Positions 18,039 to 26,732 of a stretch of 64,000 bases of DNA are shown here, one piece after another. The DNA is taken from NCBI RefSeq assembly GCF_002750855.1, contig NZ_NWUC01000002.1:496001-560000 (forward strand), written 5' to 3'. Source of the stretch: Neopararhizobium haloflavum (GTDB taxonomy: Bacteria > Pseudomonadota > Alphaproteobacteria > Rhizobiales > Rhizobiaceae). The notes below the pieces were generated by a model. The model did no database searches. It worked only from the letters and a program-made list of their open reading frames with translations, and was not told where the DNA came from. Made by a program: the position numbers and the translations under genes. Within the stretch, counting starts at the first letter, position 1, and each line of letters starts with the position of its first letter.

Positions 18039-19058
18039 TCAGATGGCCTTGTGGGGCGAGGTCGATTGCCGAATGCGCATCTCCGGCTTGATCAGATGCA
18101 GGTAGTCCTCGGCGTGGCTGCCGGCAAGCTTGTCGAGCAGAGCGCGCGCTGCCATGCGGCCAACCTCGGCCTGGCCATTCCAGACTGTCGTGAGCGCCGG
18201 CGTCGCAATGGCCGCTTCCTCCAGGTCGTCATAGCCGGTGACGGAGATATCCTTGCCGGGGATGAGCCCCGCACGGGCGATGCCGTTCATCAGGCCGATC
18301 GCCACGAGATCGTTCCAGCAGACGGCAGCGGTGGGCTTCTGTCGCATCGACAGGAAGGTGACCGCTGCCTCGAAACCGCCCTGCTTGGTACGGGGCCCAG
18401 GGATGCGCAGCTCCGAGTCGACTTCGATCTGCGCCTTTCTGAGCGCATCGACGTAGCCCTGATAACGGTCCCGGCCCGTGGAGGTCTGGTCGGTGCCGCC
18501 GATCATCGCAATCGTCCGGTGACCGAGCCCGATCAGGTGATTGGTGGCCAAGGCGATGCCATAAGCGTCATCCCCGCGGAACGTCGGGACGTCGATCCCG
18601 GTGACCGAGCGCGCCACGAGAATGGCAGGCAGGCCATTGTCCTCGGCGAGCGCGAGGTCGGCGGCGGGCGTACCGATTGCCGGCGACATGATGACCCCGT
18701 CACCGCCCAGTTGCAAAAGCGTTTCGATGAAATTGCGTTGCTTTTCGACGGAATCGTAATGGTTGGACAGGATGAAGGTCTGTCTGTTCCGGTCGAGCTC
18801 GCTTTCGATGGCACGCAGGATTTCCGCATAGAACGGGTTCATGATGTCGTGAACGACGACGCCGATGATACCGGATCGCGAGGTTCGCAGGCTGGCGGCG
18901 CGGCGGTTGTAGATGTAGCCGAGCGAGCGGGCCTGTTCCTTGATCCGGTCGCGCGTGCTGTCGGCGACGAGCGGACTATCACGCAACGCCAAGGATACCG
19001 TGGCGGTCGACAGACCAAGCGATTCCGCAATTGTGGAAAGCTTGACCTTCTGTCCCAC
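18039..19058 (-). CDS. LacI-family transcriptional regulator
   Basis: A 339-residue repressor with an N-terminal LacI helix-turn-helix (KLSTIAESLGLSTATVSLALRDS) and a periplasmic-binding-like ligand domain (GIIGVVVHDIMNPFYAEIL onward). The start is GTG. It precedes the 2-hydroxyacid dehydrogenase gene. An AT-rich palindrome TTTAATTAAA lies upstream at about 19093-19102 and could be its own operator. Confidence 0.9.
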   Translation of the reverse strand: MGQKVKLSTIAESLGLSTATVSLALRDSPLVADSTRDRIKEQARSLGYIYNRRAASLRTSRSGIIGVVVHDIMNPFYAEILRAIESELDRNRQTFILSNHYDSVEKQRNFIETLLQLGGDGVIMSPAIGTPAADLALAEDNGLPAILVARSVTGIDVPTFRGDDAYGIALATNHLIGLGHRTIAMIGGTDQTSTGRDRYQGYVDALRKAQIEVDSELRIPGPRTKQGGFEAAVTFLSMRQKPTAAVCWNDLVAIGLMNGIARAGLIPGKDISVTGYDDLEEAAIATPALTTVWNGQAEVGRMAARALLDKLAGSHAEDYLHLIKPEMRIRQSTSPHKAI

Positions 19059-19156
19059 GCGGCGCCGCCCTTTCTCCGATCCTCGATCTAAAGATTTTAA
19101 TTAAACAGATTCAACAACCGGACACAATGGTCGGCGATGCGGGTCAGCGCTTGGGT

Positions 19157-19630
19157 TCACTGCTGAAGATTCTGATCGAGCCGTCGGAGCAGCTTGAGCA
19201 GATTGCGTGCTTCCTTCCCTGATAATCCCTCAAGCATGGACTGTTCGGTGAGACGGACGGCACGCCGGATGGTGCCGACAGCCTCCTGGCCCTGCCCCGT
19301 CAAGAAGATCGCGGCCTTTCGACCGTCGTCGCTGCTGTCGCGCCTTTCCACAAAGCCTTGCGCAGCGAGCCGAGAAATCGTCTTCGTGATGGTGGGCGCA
19401 CGCACACCCAGGCGTTCGGCGATCATGCCGGGGGACTGCCCATCCTCTTCGGCGAGCGACATGATGACCGAATCCTGTCCGGCATAGAGACCGCATTCCG
19501 TCAGATGCAGGGTGAGCCGCGTGCGGACCGAACGCGCGGTTTGCGCCAGTGTCGCAGCAAATGCCCCGTCCTGCTCGGCCGCACCATCCTTGCGCTTCTT
19601 GCCGTCAGCCTTCTTGTCTTTCTTCGCCAT
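19157..19630 (-). CDS. MarR-family transcriptional regulator
   Basis: A 157-residue winged-helix protein: a basic N-terminal tail of about 20 residues, then SPGMIAERLGVRAPTITKTISRLAAQGFVERR (recognition helix and start of the wing) and a C-terminal dimerisation helix. MarR proteins are usually repressors released by small aromatic or toxic ligands. It is divergent from the creatininase-like gene, and the spacer holds two perfect inverted repeats. Confidence 0.9.
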   Translation of the reverse strand: MAKKDKKADGKKRKDGAAEQDGAFAATLAQTARSVRTRLTLHLTECGLYAGQDSVIMSLAEEDGQSPGMIAERLGVRAPTITKTISRLAAQGFVERRDSSDDGRKAAIFLTGQGQEAVGTIRRAVRLTEQSMLEGLSGKEARNLLKLLRRLDQNLQQ

Positions 19631-19648
19631 ATGCGCTCCCCCAATTGT

Positions 19649-19664
19649 TTGGAGCTTGCTCCAA
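19649..19664. promoter_or_regulatory. Palindromic operator candidate 1 in the marR/creatininase spacer
   Basis: A perfect inverted repeat TTGGAGC-TT-GCTCCAA, 18 bp upstream of the marR start. Its size and symmetry fit a MarR dimer site. Confidence 0.5.
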
Positions 19665-19686
19665 GTACCCCCAAGCAGCTATGCCC

Positions 19687-19701
19687 GCCCTATCGTAGGG
19701 C
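19687..19701. promoter_or_regulatory. Palindromic operator candidate 2 in the marR/creatininase spacer
   Basis: A perfect inverted repeat GCCCTA-TCG-TAGGGC, 51 bp upstream of the creatininase-like start. It differs in sequence from candidate 1, so it may be a second regulator's site or a short hairpin. Confidence 0.35.
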
Positions 19702-19752
19702 AAGACCCACTTGTTTGCCGGCTCACATTAACCGACCGGAGTGCAGGCAGAA

Positions 19753-20550
19753 ATGTCCCATCCACCCCTTTTCCTGACCGAGACCCTGCGTCAGGAGCCG
19801 ATCGAGGCGCGCGACCGTTCACGCTGGATCGCGGTGCTGCCGCTCGGCGCACATGAGCAGCACGGTCCGCATTTGCCGTTCGAAACCGATGCGATCATCG
19901 CGCAAGGACTGGCCGAGCGCGTTGCGGGCATGTTGCCCGCCCATCTGCCAGTGACCTTCCTGCCGACCGAGCCCGTCGGATACTCGATCGAGCACCTGGA
20001 CACGCCCGGCACGCGCAGTCTTCGTTACGATGAGGCCGTCGAGCGGTGGATCGCCATCGCCGGCGAGATGAACCGGCTTGGAATTTCGAAGTTCGTCATG
20101 CTGAACGCACATGGCGGCAATGCCCCCCTGATGACGATCGTCGCGACGGAGGCGCGCGTTCGCTTCGACATGCTGGCCGTCGCGACCAGCTGGACCCGCT
20201 TCGAACTTGCCAAGAACGTCATCGATCCCGCCGACAAGCCGTTCGATATCCATGGTGGATTGATCGAGACGTCCATGATCCTCGCGCTCAGGCCGGAATC
20301 CGTCGATATGGGCAAAGCGCGCGACTTCCCCTCCTTTCAGCGCGAACTCGCCGGCACTATGACCCATCTGCGCGCCTATGGTCCGCACGCTTTCGGCTGG
20401 AAAGCCGCCGATCTCAATCCGGATGGGGTCGTGGGCGACGCCTCGGCGGCGACGGCAGAAAAGGGTGAGCGCATCATCGAGCAGGCTGCGCGAAGCTTCA
20501 TCGAGCTTCTGGAAGACGTTCATGCGTTCGACAGCGGCCGGCTCGGCTGA
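19753..20550 (+). CDS. Creatininase-family amidohydrolase
   Basis: A 265-residue protein of the creatininase superfamily. The metal-binding motif GAHEQHGPHLP (E35, H37, H40, with D46 following) and NAHGGN (H120) are intact, so a two-metal amidohydrolase site is likely. Family substrates include creatinine and formamide intermediates, and some members work in redox-peptide maturation; no mycofactocin genes are seen here. The ATG at 19753 is preferred; a GTG 12 bases upstream is an alternative. Divergent from marR, which probably controls it. Confidence 0.85.
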   Translation: MSHPPLFLTETLRQEPIEARDRSRWIAVLPLGAHEQHGPHLPFETDAIIAQGLAERVAGMLPAHLPVTFLPTEPVGYSIEHLDTPGTRSLRYDEAVERWIAIAGEMNRLGISKFVMLNAHGGNAPLMTIVATEARVRFDMLAVATSWTRFELAKNVIDPADKPFDIHGGLIETSMILALRPESVDMGKARDFPSFQRELAGTMTHLRAYGPHAFGWKAADLNPDGVVGDASAATAEKGERIIEQAARSFIELLEDVHAFDSGRLG

Positions 20551-20621
20551 CCCCTCCAAGAGAGGTGTGGCATGGACCGGACGAAGCGCCTATATCGGCG
20601 GCAACAGATGAAAGGTGTCCC

Positions 20622-21734
20622 ATGAGCGATCCCGCCATTCAGACGACGTCCGACACAAGCCCAATTCCCGTCACGGTGCTGACCGGCTATCTCGGCGCCG
20701 GCAAGACCACGCTTCTCAACCGCATCCTTTCGGAAAACCACGGGCAGAAATATGCTGTCATCGTCAACGAATTCGGCGAGATCGGCATCGACAACGACCT
20801 GATCGTGGAGTCCGACGAGGAAATCTACGAAATGAACAACGGGTGTGTCTGCTGCACGGTACGCGGCGACCTGATCCGGGTCGTCGAAGGTCTGATGCGC
20901 AGGCCGGGGCGCTTTGATGCGATCATCGTGGAAACCACGGGCCTCGCCGACCCGGCGCCGGTTGCCCAGACCTTCTTCATGGACGAGGACGTTCGCGCGA
21001 AGACCCAGCTCGATGCGGTCGTGGCGCTTGTCGATGCCAAGCACCTGCCGCTGAGGCTCAAGGATTCCAGGGAAGCAGAAGACCAGATCGCCTTTGCCGA
21101 CGTGGTGATCCTGAACAAGACCGACCTCGTCGATGAGGGCGAACTCAAGACGATCGAAGCAACGATCCGCGCCATCAATCCCTCGGCGCGCATCCATCGC
21201 GCCGAACGCGCGAACGTGGATGTTGCCAATGTGCTCAATCGCGGCGCCTTCGATCTGCAGCGCGCCTTGGAGAACGATCCGCATTTTCTCGATCATGAGG
21301 ATCCGGACCATGTCTGCGGGCCAGATTGCGATCACGATCACGACCATGGTCATGACCACCATCACCATCATCATGACCACGGGGATCATGCGCACCACGG
21401 GCACGACCATCACGGCGAAGCGTCGGCCATTCACGACGCGACCGTCCAGTCGGTTTCCTTGCGTGCCGGCACGCTGGACCCGAAGCGGTTCTTCCCCTGG
21501 ATCGAGAAGATCACCCAGATCGATGGTCCCAACATCCTGCGCCTGAAAGGCATCATCGCCTTCAAGGATGATGAGCAGCGCTATGTCGTGCAGGGCATCC
21601 ACATGCTGGTCGAAGGGGATCATCAACGAGACTGGAAGGAGGGCGAGAAGCGCGAGAGCCGCATCGTCTTCATCGGCCGCGATCTCGATCGCGAGAAGCT
21701 CGAACGTACATTCCTCGCCTGCCAGGCGGTTTGA
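20622..21734 (+). CDS. COG0523/CobW-type GTPase metallochaperone with His-rich loop
   Basis: A 370-residue G3E GTPase: Walker A GYLGAGKTT (22-30), the metal-site motif CVCC (C75, C77, C78), and NKTD (165-168) for guanine recognition. A histidine/aspartate-rich stretch (about 238-265) links to a C-terminal CobW_C domain. Such proteins deliver zinc or other metals to client enzymes; the His-rich segment favours zinc, nickel or cobalt buffering. The ATG at 20622 has AAAGGTG upstream. The WD40 gene follows after 4 bp, so they form a pair. No obvious Zur box was seen upstream. Confidence 0.9.
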   Translation: MSDPAIQTTSDTSPIPVTVLTGYLGAGKTTLLNRILSENHGQKYAVIVNEFGEIGIDNDLIVESDEEIYEMNNGCVCCTVRGDLIRVVEGLMRRPGRFDAIIVETTGLADPAPVAQTFFMDEDVRAKTQLDAVVALVDAKHLPLRLKDSREAEDQIAFADVVILNKTDLVDEGELKTIEATIRAINPSARIHRAERANVDVANVLNRGAFDLQRALENDPHFLDHEDPDHVCGPDCDHDHDHGHDHHHHHHDHGDHAHHGHDHHGEASAIHDATVQSVSLRAGTLDPKRFFPWIEKITQIDGPNILRLKGIIAFKDDEQRYVVQGIHMLVEGDHQRDWKEGEKRESRIVFIGRDLDREKLERTFLACQAV

Positions 21735-21738
21735 TCGC

Positions 21739-22713
21739 ATGCCGACCGTCGCACCGCTCGACCTCGACAGCTATTGTGTCGCGGCCCGCTTCCTCGCAGA
21801 CGTTCCTGTCTTTGCGCTCGCCGACGGCACGGTCCATCGGCTCGATCATGGACACCAAACCACCGGGGCGCATGACGGCCTCCTCACCGCCGATGTCGCG
21901 CAAGACGGTCGGACACTCTTGACGGGCGGGGAAGACGGACGCGTCGTCGCCCATCTTGCCGACGGGGCGATGACCGTTCTTGCCGAGATCGGCATGAAAT
22001 GGATCGGGCAGATCGCTGCCGGACCGTCTGCTAGCGTCGCATTTTCGTCTGGGCGCACGGCCTATGTCCGGCAAGCCGAAAGCGCACTCAGAACTTTCGC
22101 CTGTCCGCGGACCGTCGAGGGTCTCGCCTTTGCGCCGAAAGGGCTGCGGATTGCAATCGCGCGATACAATGGTGTCACGCTGCACTGGGCAGGCATGGGT
22201 GCCAAGCCGACGGAGCTCGAATGGAAGGGCAGCCACACGGGTGTCACGTTTTCTCCCGACGGCAAGTTCCTCGTGACCACGATGCAGGAGAATGCGCTCC
22301 ATGGCTGGCGCATGGCCGACAATCACGACATGCGGATGTCCGGCTACCCCGCCAAGGTGAAGTCCCTGTCATGGAGCGCGAAAGGGAAATGGCTGGCCTC
22401 GTCGGGCGCCCCGGCTGCCATCGTGTGGCCGTTCTCAGGCAAAGACGGGCCGATGGGAAAGGCGCCGATGGAGCTCGGCACGCGAGCCGATGCGCTCGTC
22501 ACGATCGTTGCCTGTCATCCGCGCGAGGACATGGTGGCGATCGGCTTCAACGACGGCATGATCCTCGCGTCCCGGTTTTCCGATCAGAAGGAAGTCTTGC
22601 TGCGGCGGCCCGGCAACGGCGCGATTTCCTCGCTAAGCTGGAACAAGGCCGGTACGCAACTCGCTTTCGGTTCCGAGGCGGGAGACTGCGGCGTCGTCGA
22701 CATCACCGCCTGA
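21739..22713 (+). CDS. WD40-repeat protein linked to the COG0523 GTPase
   Basis: A 324-residue beta-propeller with repeated units such as GVTFSPDGKFLVTT, SLSWSAKGKWLASSG and SSLSWNKAGTQLAFGS. WD40 propellers are binding platforms with no catalysis of their own. It starts 4 bp after the GTPase stop; a CobW-WD40 pair recurs in Rhizobiales, suggesting it is a partner or client adaptor in metal delivery. No signal peptide, so probably cytoplasmic. Confidence 0.85.
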   Translation: MPTVAPLDLDSYCVAARFLADVPVFALADGTVHRLDHGHQTTGAHDGLLTADVAQDGRTLLTGGEDGRVVAHLADGAMTVLAEIGMKWIGQIAAGPSASVAFSSGRTAYVRQAESALRTFACPRTVEGLAFAPKGLRIAIARYNGVTLHWAGMGAKPTELEWKGSHTGVTFSPDGKFLVTTMQENALHGWRMADNHDMRMSGYPAKVKSLSWSAKGKWLASSGAPAAIVWPFSGKDGPMGKAPMELGTRADALVTIVACHPREDMVAIGFNDGMILASRFSDQKEVLLRRPGNGAISSLSWNKAGTQLAFGSEAGDCGVVDITA

Positions 22714-22774
22714 AGGGGCAACGCCAAGAATCCTGCTTGCACCATGTCAATTGTTATGGCCAATACCGCATCTG

Positions 22775-22789
22775 GAACATAACATGAAC
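22775..22789 (+). promoter_or_regulatory. LexA (SOS) box upstream of the radical SAM/UdgX operon
   Basis: GAAC-ATAACAT-GAAC fits exactly the alphaproteobacterial LexA consensus GTTC-N7-GTTC (read on the other strand). It ends 2 bp before the start codon, so bound LexA would block transcription or overlap the start region. Confidence 0.75.
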
Positions 22790-22791
22790 TC

Positions 22792-24027
22792 ATGGCCAAA
22801 TTAACAACTGTCGAAAAGCTGGCGATCCTTTCCGACGCAGCAAAGTATGACGCTTCCTGCGCCTCCTCGGGTTCGACCAGGCGCAACTCCCTGAACTCGG
22901 GCGGCATCGGGTCCGTCACCGGTGCTGGAATCTGTCATTCCTACGCGCCGGACGGTCGGTGCATCTCGCTTCTGAAAATTCTTCTCACCAATTTCTGCAT
23001 CTACGACTGCGCCTATTGCATCAACCGGTCGTCTTCGAACGTTCGCAGGGCAAGGTTCACCGTACAGGAAGTGGTCAACCTGACGCTCGACTTCTACAAG
23101 CGCAACTATATCGAGGGCCTGTTCCTGTCCTCGGGGATCATTCGATCGCCCGACGAAACGATGGCGCGATTGGTCGAGGTCGCCCGGCAATTGCGGCTGA
23201 CCCATCGATTTGCCGGCTATATCCATTTGAAGACCATACCCGACTGCGATCCGCTCTTGCTGGAGGAAGCAGGGCGCTTTGCCGATCGGCTCTCGATCAA
23301 CGTCGAACTGCCAACCGACGATAGTCTTGGCCGCCTGGCTCCGGAAAAGCAGCCGGCAAACATTCGCCGGGCGATGGGCAATCTGAGGCTCAAGATCGAG
23401 GAGAAATCCGAACCGACGCTGAGAACGAAGCGCAAGGAACGCTTCGCACCGGGCGGGCAATCGACGCAGATGATCATCGGCGCCGACCCGGCCAATGACG
23501 ACACGATCCTGAAATCGAGCGCGCGTCTATATTCCAGCTATCGTCTCAAAAGGGTCTATTATTCAGCGTTCAGCCCGATACCCGACGCCAAGGCGGCGCT
23601 GCCGCTTTCCGAGCCGCCCCTGATGCGCGAACATCGCCTTTATCAGGCCGATTGGCTCATGCGGTTTTATGGTTTCGAGCAGCAGGAAATCGTGGCTGGC
23701 CGTCCGGGCGGAATGCTCGATCTGGCGATCGATCCCAAACTGGCATGGGCGCTCGATCATCGAGATCGGTTCCCCGTCGACGTCAATCGCGGTGACCGGG
23801 AAACGCTGCTGCGCGTGCCTGGACTGGGAACGAAAGCTGTCGCGAAGATATTGCAGGTGCGCCGATATCGCACGCTTCGACTTGAGGATCTGCGTCGCGT
23901 CTGCCAATCGCTCGACAAGATCAGGCCGTTCATCATCGCCCTCGATTGGCATCCGCTCGGATTGATCGATCGGCCCGAGCTGAAGGAAAGACTGACGCCG
24001 AAACCGGCGCAGTTGTCGCTGTTTTGA
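22792..24027 (+). CDS. Putative DNA modification/repair radical SAM protein
   Basis: A 411-residue radical SAM enzyme with the cluster motif CIYDCAYC (C69, C73, C76) and a C-terminal helix-hairpin-helix (LLRVPGLGTKAVAKIL), which implies DNA binding. It belongs to the family annotated as putative DNA modification/repair radical SAM proteins, whose reaction is not established. Its stop overlaps the start of the UdgX fusion by one base (TGATG), and a LexA box precedes it, so both sequence and regulation point to DNA damage response. Confidence 0.9.
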   Translation: MAKLTTVEKLAILSDAAKYDASCASSGSTRRNSLNSGGIGSVTGAGICHSYAPDGRCISLLKILLTNFCIYDCAYCINRSSSNVRRARFTVQEVVNLTLDFYKRNYIEGLFLSSGIIRSPDETMARLVEVARQLRLTHRFAGYIHLKTIPDCDPLLLEEAGRFADRLSINVELPTDDSLGRLAPEKQPANIRRAMGNLRLKIEEKSEPTLRTKRKERFAPGGQSTQMIIGADPANDDTILKSSARLYSSYRLKRVYYSAFSPIPDAKAALPLSEPPLMREHRLYQADWLMRFYGFEQQEIVAGRPGGMLDLAIDPKLAWALDHRDRFPVDVNRGDRETLLRVPGLGTKAVAKILQVRRYRTLRLEDLRRVCQSLDKIRPFIIALDWHPLGLIDRPELKERLTPKPAQLSLF

Positions 24028-25478
24028 TGTTTACGGTAGAACTGGCAGATCAGACCGACTTTGACGGCTGGCGCCATTCCGCCCGAGCGCTGGCACTGGC
24101 CGGCATAGAGCCCGCTCAGGTTCGCTGGACGGTGAAGGGCGCACAATCCGACGATCTTTTCGATGCAGCCGCGTCGGCGTTGCCCGAACCGCGCGACAAT
24201 GCGGACCTGACGGTTCCGCGCCCATTCATCGAACGCCTCCAAACGATCATGCATCACAGCGACGACGATCGATTCGCCTTCATGTACCGGTTGCTGTTGC
24301 GTGTCTCGCAGGAAGCGGACCTGCTGAAGGTCTTGTCGGATCTGGACGTTCAACGCCTGGAGCGCATGGAAAAGGCAATTCGGCGGGATGCGCACAAGAT
24401 GCATGCCTTTGTCCGGTTCCGCAAAGTGGCCGTCGGTGGCAAGGACCGTTTCGTCGCCTGGTTCGAACCCGATCATTACATCGCCGAGCGGGAGGCGGAT
24501 TTTTTCGTCAAACGCTTTGCTGGAATGAACTGGACGATCATGACGCCTTGGCGGACGATCGATTGGGACGGCGAGCGCCTCACCATCGCACCCGGCGCCC
24601 GCAAGGAAGATGCGCCTTCGGCCGATGCGGCGGAAGATCTCTGGCGCACCTATTTCTCATCCATCTTCAATCCCGCTCGTCTCAAGGTGAAGGCGATGCA
24701 GGCGGAGATGCCCAAGAAATACTGGCGGAACCTGCCTGAGGCGCCGCTCATTCCGGCATTGATCGCGAGCGCCGGACGACGCGCGGAAAACATGGTGGAG
24801 AGCGCGCCGACATCCGCGGCGCCCCACCATTCTCGCATTCAGCAGCGCTATTGGGAAGGCCGCCAAACCATGACGGAAATCACCGACGCGTCATCGCTCG
24901 ACGACCTGCGGAAAATGGCAGACGGGTGCACGCGGTGTCCCCTCTACCGGGACGCCACTCAGACCGTTTTCGGCGAGGGCCCCGAGAACGCGGAGATCAT
25001 CTTCGTCGGCGAGCAACCCGGCGATCAGGAGGACCTGGCCGGCGCGCCGTTCGTCGGGCCTGCAGGCAAGGTGTTCGACGACACGCTGGCGCAGGTGGGG
25101 ATCGACCGTCAACGCGTCTACGTCACCAATGCCGTGAAGCATTTCAAGTTCGTACCGCGTGGCAAGCGACGACTACACCAAAAGCCCAATGGAGGAGAGG
25201 TCCAGGCTTGCCGCTGGTGGCTGGACCGAGAGATTGCCTTGATCAAGCCGAAGCTTGTGGTTGCGCTCGGTGCCACTGCATTGACCGCTCTTTACGGCAA
25301 GACCCTTCCTGTAACGAAGAACCGGCGGCAGGTGCTAAGGAATGACGCAGATCTCAAGATTTTCGTCACCGTTCACCCATCCTTCCTGCTGCGCATCCCC
25401 GATGCGGAGACTGCAGCGCGCGAACGGCGACTTTTCGCCGAGGACCTGGCAGCGTTGCGCGACCTGATGGCCGCTTAA
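24027..25478 (+). CDS. UdgX-family uracil-DNA binding protein fused to an N-terminal DUF4130-like domain
   Basis: A 483-residue fusion. The first 280 or so residues resemble the DUF4130/putative DNA metabolism family that accompanies the radical SAM gene. The rest is a UdgX: paired cysteines C301 and C304 of the iron-sulfur site, GEQPGDQED (328-336), and the UdgX-specific loop KRRLHQKP (380-387) with H384, the equivalent of the histidine that forms a covalent bond to the abasic site after uracil removal. VHPSFLLR lies near the C-terminus. The ATG at 24027 overlaps the previous stop. UdgX proteins excise uracil and stay attached to DNA. Confidence 0.9.
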   Translation: MFTVELADQTDFDGWRHSARALALAGIEPAQVRWTVKGAQSDDLFDAAASALPEPRDNADLTVPRPFIERLQTIMHHSDDDRFAFMYRLLLRVSQEADLLKVLSDLDVQRLERMEKAIRRDAHKMHAFVRFRKVAVGGKDRFVAWFEPDHYIAEREADFFVKRFAGMNWTIMTPWRTIDWDGERLTIAPGARKEDAPSADAAEDLWRTYFSSIFNPARLKVKAMQAEMPKKYWRNLPEAPLIPALIASAGRRAENMVESAPTSAAPHHSRIQQRYWEGRQTMTEITDASSLDDLRKMADGCTRCPLYRDATQTVFGEGPENAEIIFVGEQPGDQEDLAGAPFVGPAGKVFDDTLAQVGIDRQRVYVTNAVKHFKFVPRGKRRLHQKPNGGEVQACRWWLDREIALIKPKLVVALGATALTALYGKTLPVTKNRRQVLRNDADLKIFVTVHPSFLLRIPDAETAARERRLFAEDLAALRDLMAA

Positions 25479-25542
25479 TTCCGGAACTGCTGATGGACAA
25501 ACCGCGTTTGCCTTGTCGTAGCCGCGAATAAGGAAAAGACCC

Positions 25543-26688
25543 GTGTCCCGTCGTCAGACCAATCGCCGAACGAAGCATGAAAAAGACATCTCCGTCGATT
25601 TCGTTGGGCAGCACCCGCAGAGCCGCCTGCGGCTGACATTTCTGGACAAGAGCGAATTGCGGCTCGTCGATGCGGTGATCACCGAGGACATTTCCGCGCT
25701 GGCGACAATCGGGCGTACGCTTTTCTGCGCCTGCGACGAAACCGCAACGGTTGAAAGGCTGGTCTTTGACGAGGCAACGAACACATTCGCGGGTCACGAG
25801 AATTTCGCCATCGGCCATGCCTTCGACCTGCCCGGCGGGTTGACGGGCGAGATGGACATCGAGGGACTGGCGATTGACGACGGCTATCTCTGGATCACCG
25901 GGAGCCACGGGCTGAAGCGCAAGCATCCGAATGCTGAGGACGGCACGCAAAACGGCCTCAGCCATATCGATTGGGACGAAAACCGTGGCTTTCTCGGACG
26001 CGTTCCGATCGTCGAGAGCGAGCCGGGTGTTTTCATGCCGGTCGCTTCCATCGAGGCGCTGGAGGACGGCAGCAACGCCCGGCGCGCAGCCATGTTCGCC
26101 ATGGGAAAATCGGGTGAGAAGGCAATCCGCAAGGTGCTTGCCGACGATCCACTGCTGGCGCCCTTCATGAACATTCCGTGCAAGGAGAACGGCTTCGACG
26201 TGGAAGGGCTTGCGGTGAAGGGCGATCGCCTTCATCTCGGATTGCGTGGTCCGGTGCTCGGCAGCCATGCGCTGATCGTGACGATGCGTTTCAAGGACGA
26301 TGGCAAGGGCCGGCTGAAGCACCGCAAACTTGACGGCGGGTCGCGCTATACGATCCATGCGCTTGACCTCGACGGGCTCGGCATCAGGGACCTGCTTTTC
26401 GACGGCGAAGCGCTTCTCGTGCTGGCCGGCGCGACCCAGAACATCGATGGTATTCAAAAGATCTACACGATCGACCGCTTTCCGGAGCGCGCCGATGTGA
26501 TCACCGCCGGGGAGATCGAAACCATGATGGCCCTTCCGATCATGGAGGGGTGCGACCATGCGGAAGGCTTGTCCTTCTTCGAGATGGACGGCAAGCGCCA
26601 CCTGCTCGTCGCCTATGACAGCCCTTCCGACGACCGGCATGATCCGAAAAGCAACAGGCTGGATGTCGACGTCTACGAATTGAAATGA
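25543..26688 (+). CDS. DUF3616 protein
   Basis: A 381-residue protein of the DUF3616 family; the sequence suggests a propeller-like beta fold, with DIEGLAIDDGYLWITGSHG and FDVEGLAVKGDRLHLGLRGP as repeated units. No signal peptide and no known activity. The start is GTG with AAGGAAAAG upstream. It lies 64 bp after udgX and could share its transcript, but that gap also allows its own promoter. A strong hairpin follows the stop. Confidence 0.75.
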   Translation: MSRRQTNRRTKHEKDISVDFVGQHPQSRLRLTFLDKSELRLVDAVITEDISALATIGRTLFCACDETATVERLVFDEATNTFAGHENFAIGHAFDLPGGLTGEMDIEGLAIDDGYLWITGSHGLKRKHPNAEDGTQNGLSHIDWDENRGFLGRVPIVESEPGVFMPVASIEALEDGSNARRAAMFAMGKSGEKAIRKVLADDPLLAPFMNIPCKENGFDVEGLAVKGDRLHLGLRGPVLGSHALIVTMRFKDDGKGRLKHRKLDGGSRYTIHALDLDGLGIRDLLFDGEALLVLAGATQNIDGIQKIYTIDRFPERADVITAGEIETMMALPIMEGCDHAEGLSFFEMDGKRHLLVAYDSPSDDRHDPKSNRLDVDVYELK

Positions 26689-26691
26689 GAT

Positions 26692-26722
26692 GGGCACCGC
26701 GGCAGCTACCGCCGAGGTGCCC
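26692..26722. terminator. Bidirectional hairpin between convergent genes
   Basis: GGGCACC pairs with GGTGCCC (26692-26698 with 26716-26722) and an inner GCGG with CCGC. There is no T-run on either side, so termination would be inefficient or factor-assisted. Confidence 0.45.
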
Positions 26723-26732
26723 GTTGCAGCTT

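Noticed and set aside
17235-19091. A 618-codon open frame antisense to the 2-hydroxyacid dehydrogenase and LacI genes
   Set aside because: No domain, no ribosome site, and the reverse-strand genes are well supported.
21330-21420. Short repeated CAT/CAC/GAC runs resembling a repeat array
   Set aside because: They are histidine and aspartate codons of the metallochaperone loop, not a DNA repeat or CRISPR; the same holds for 32066-32200 in the NicO gene.
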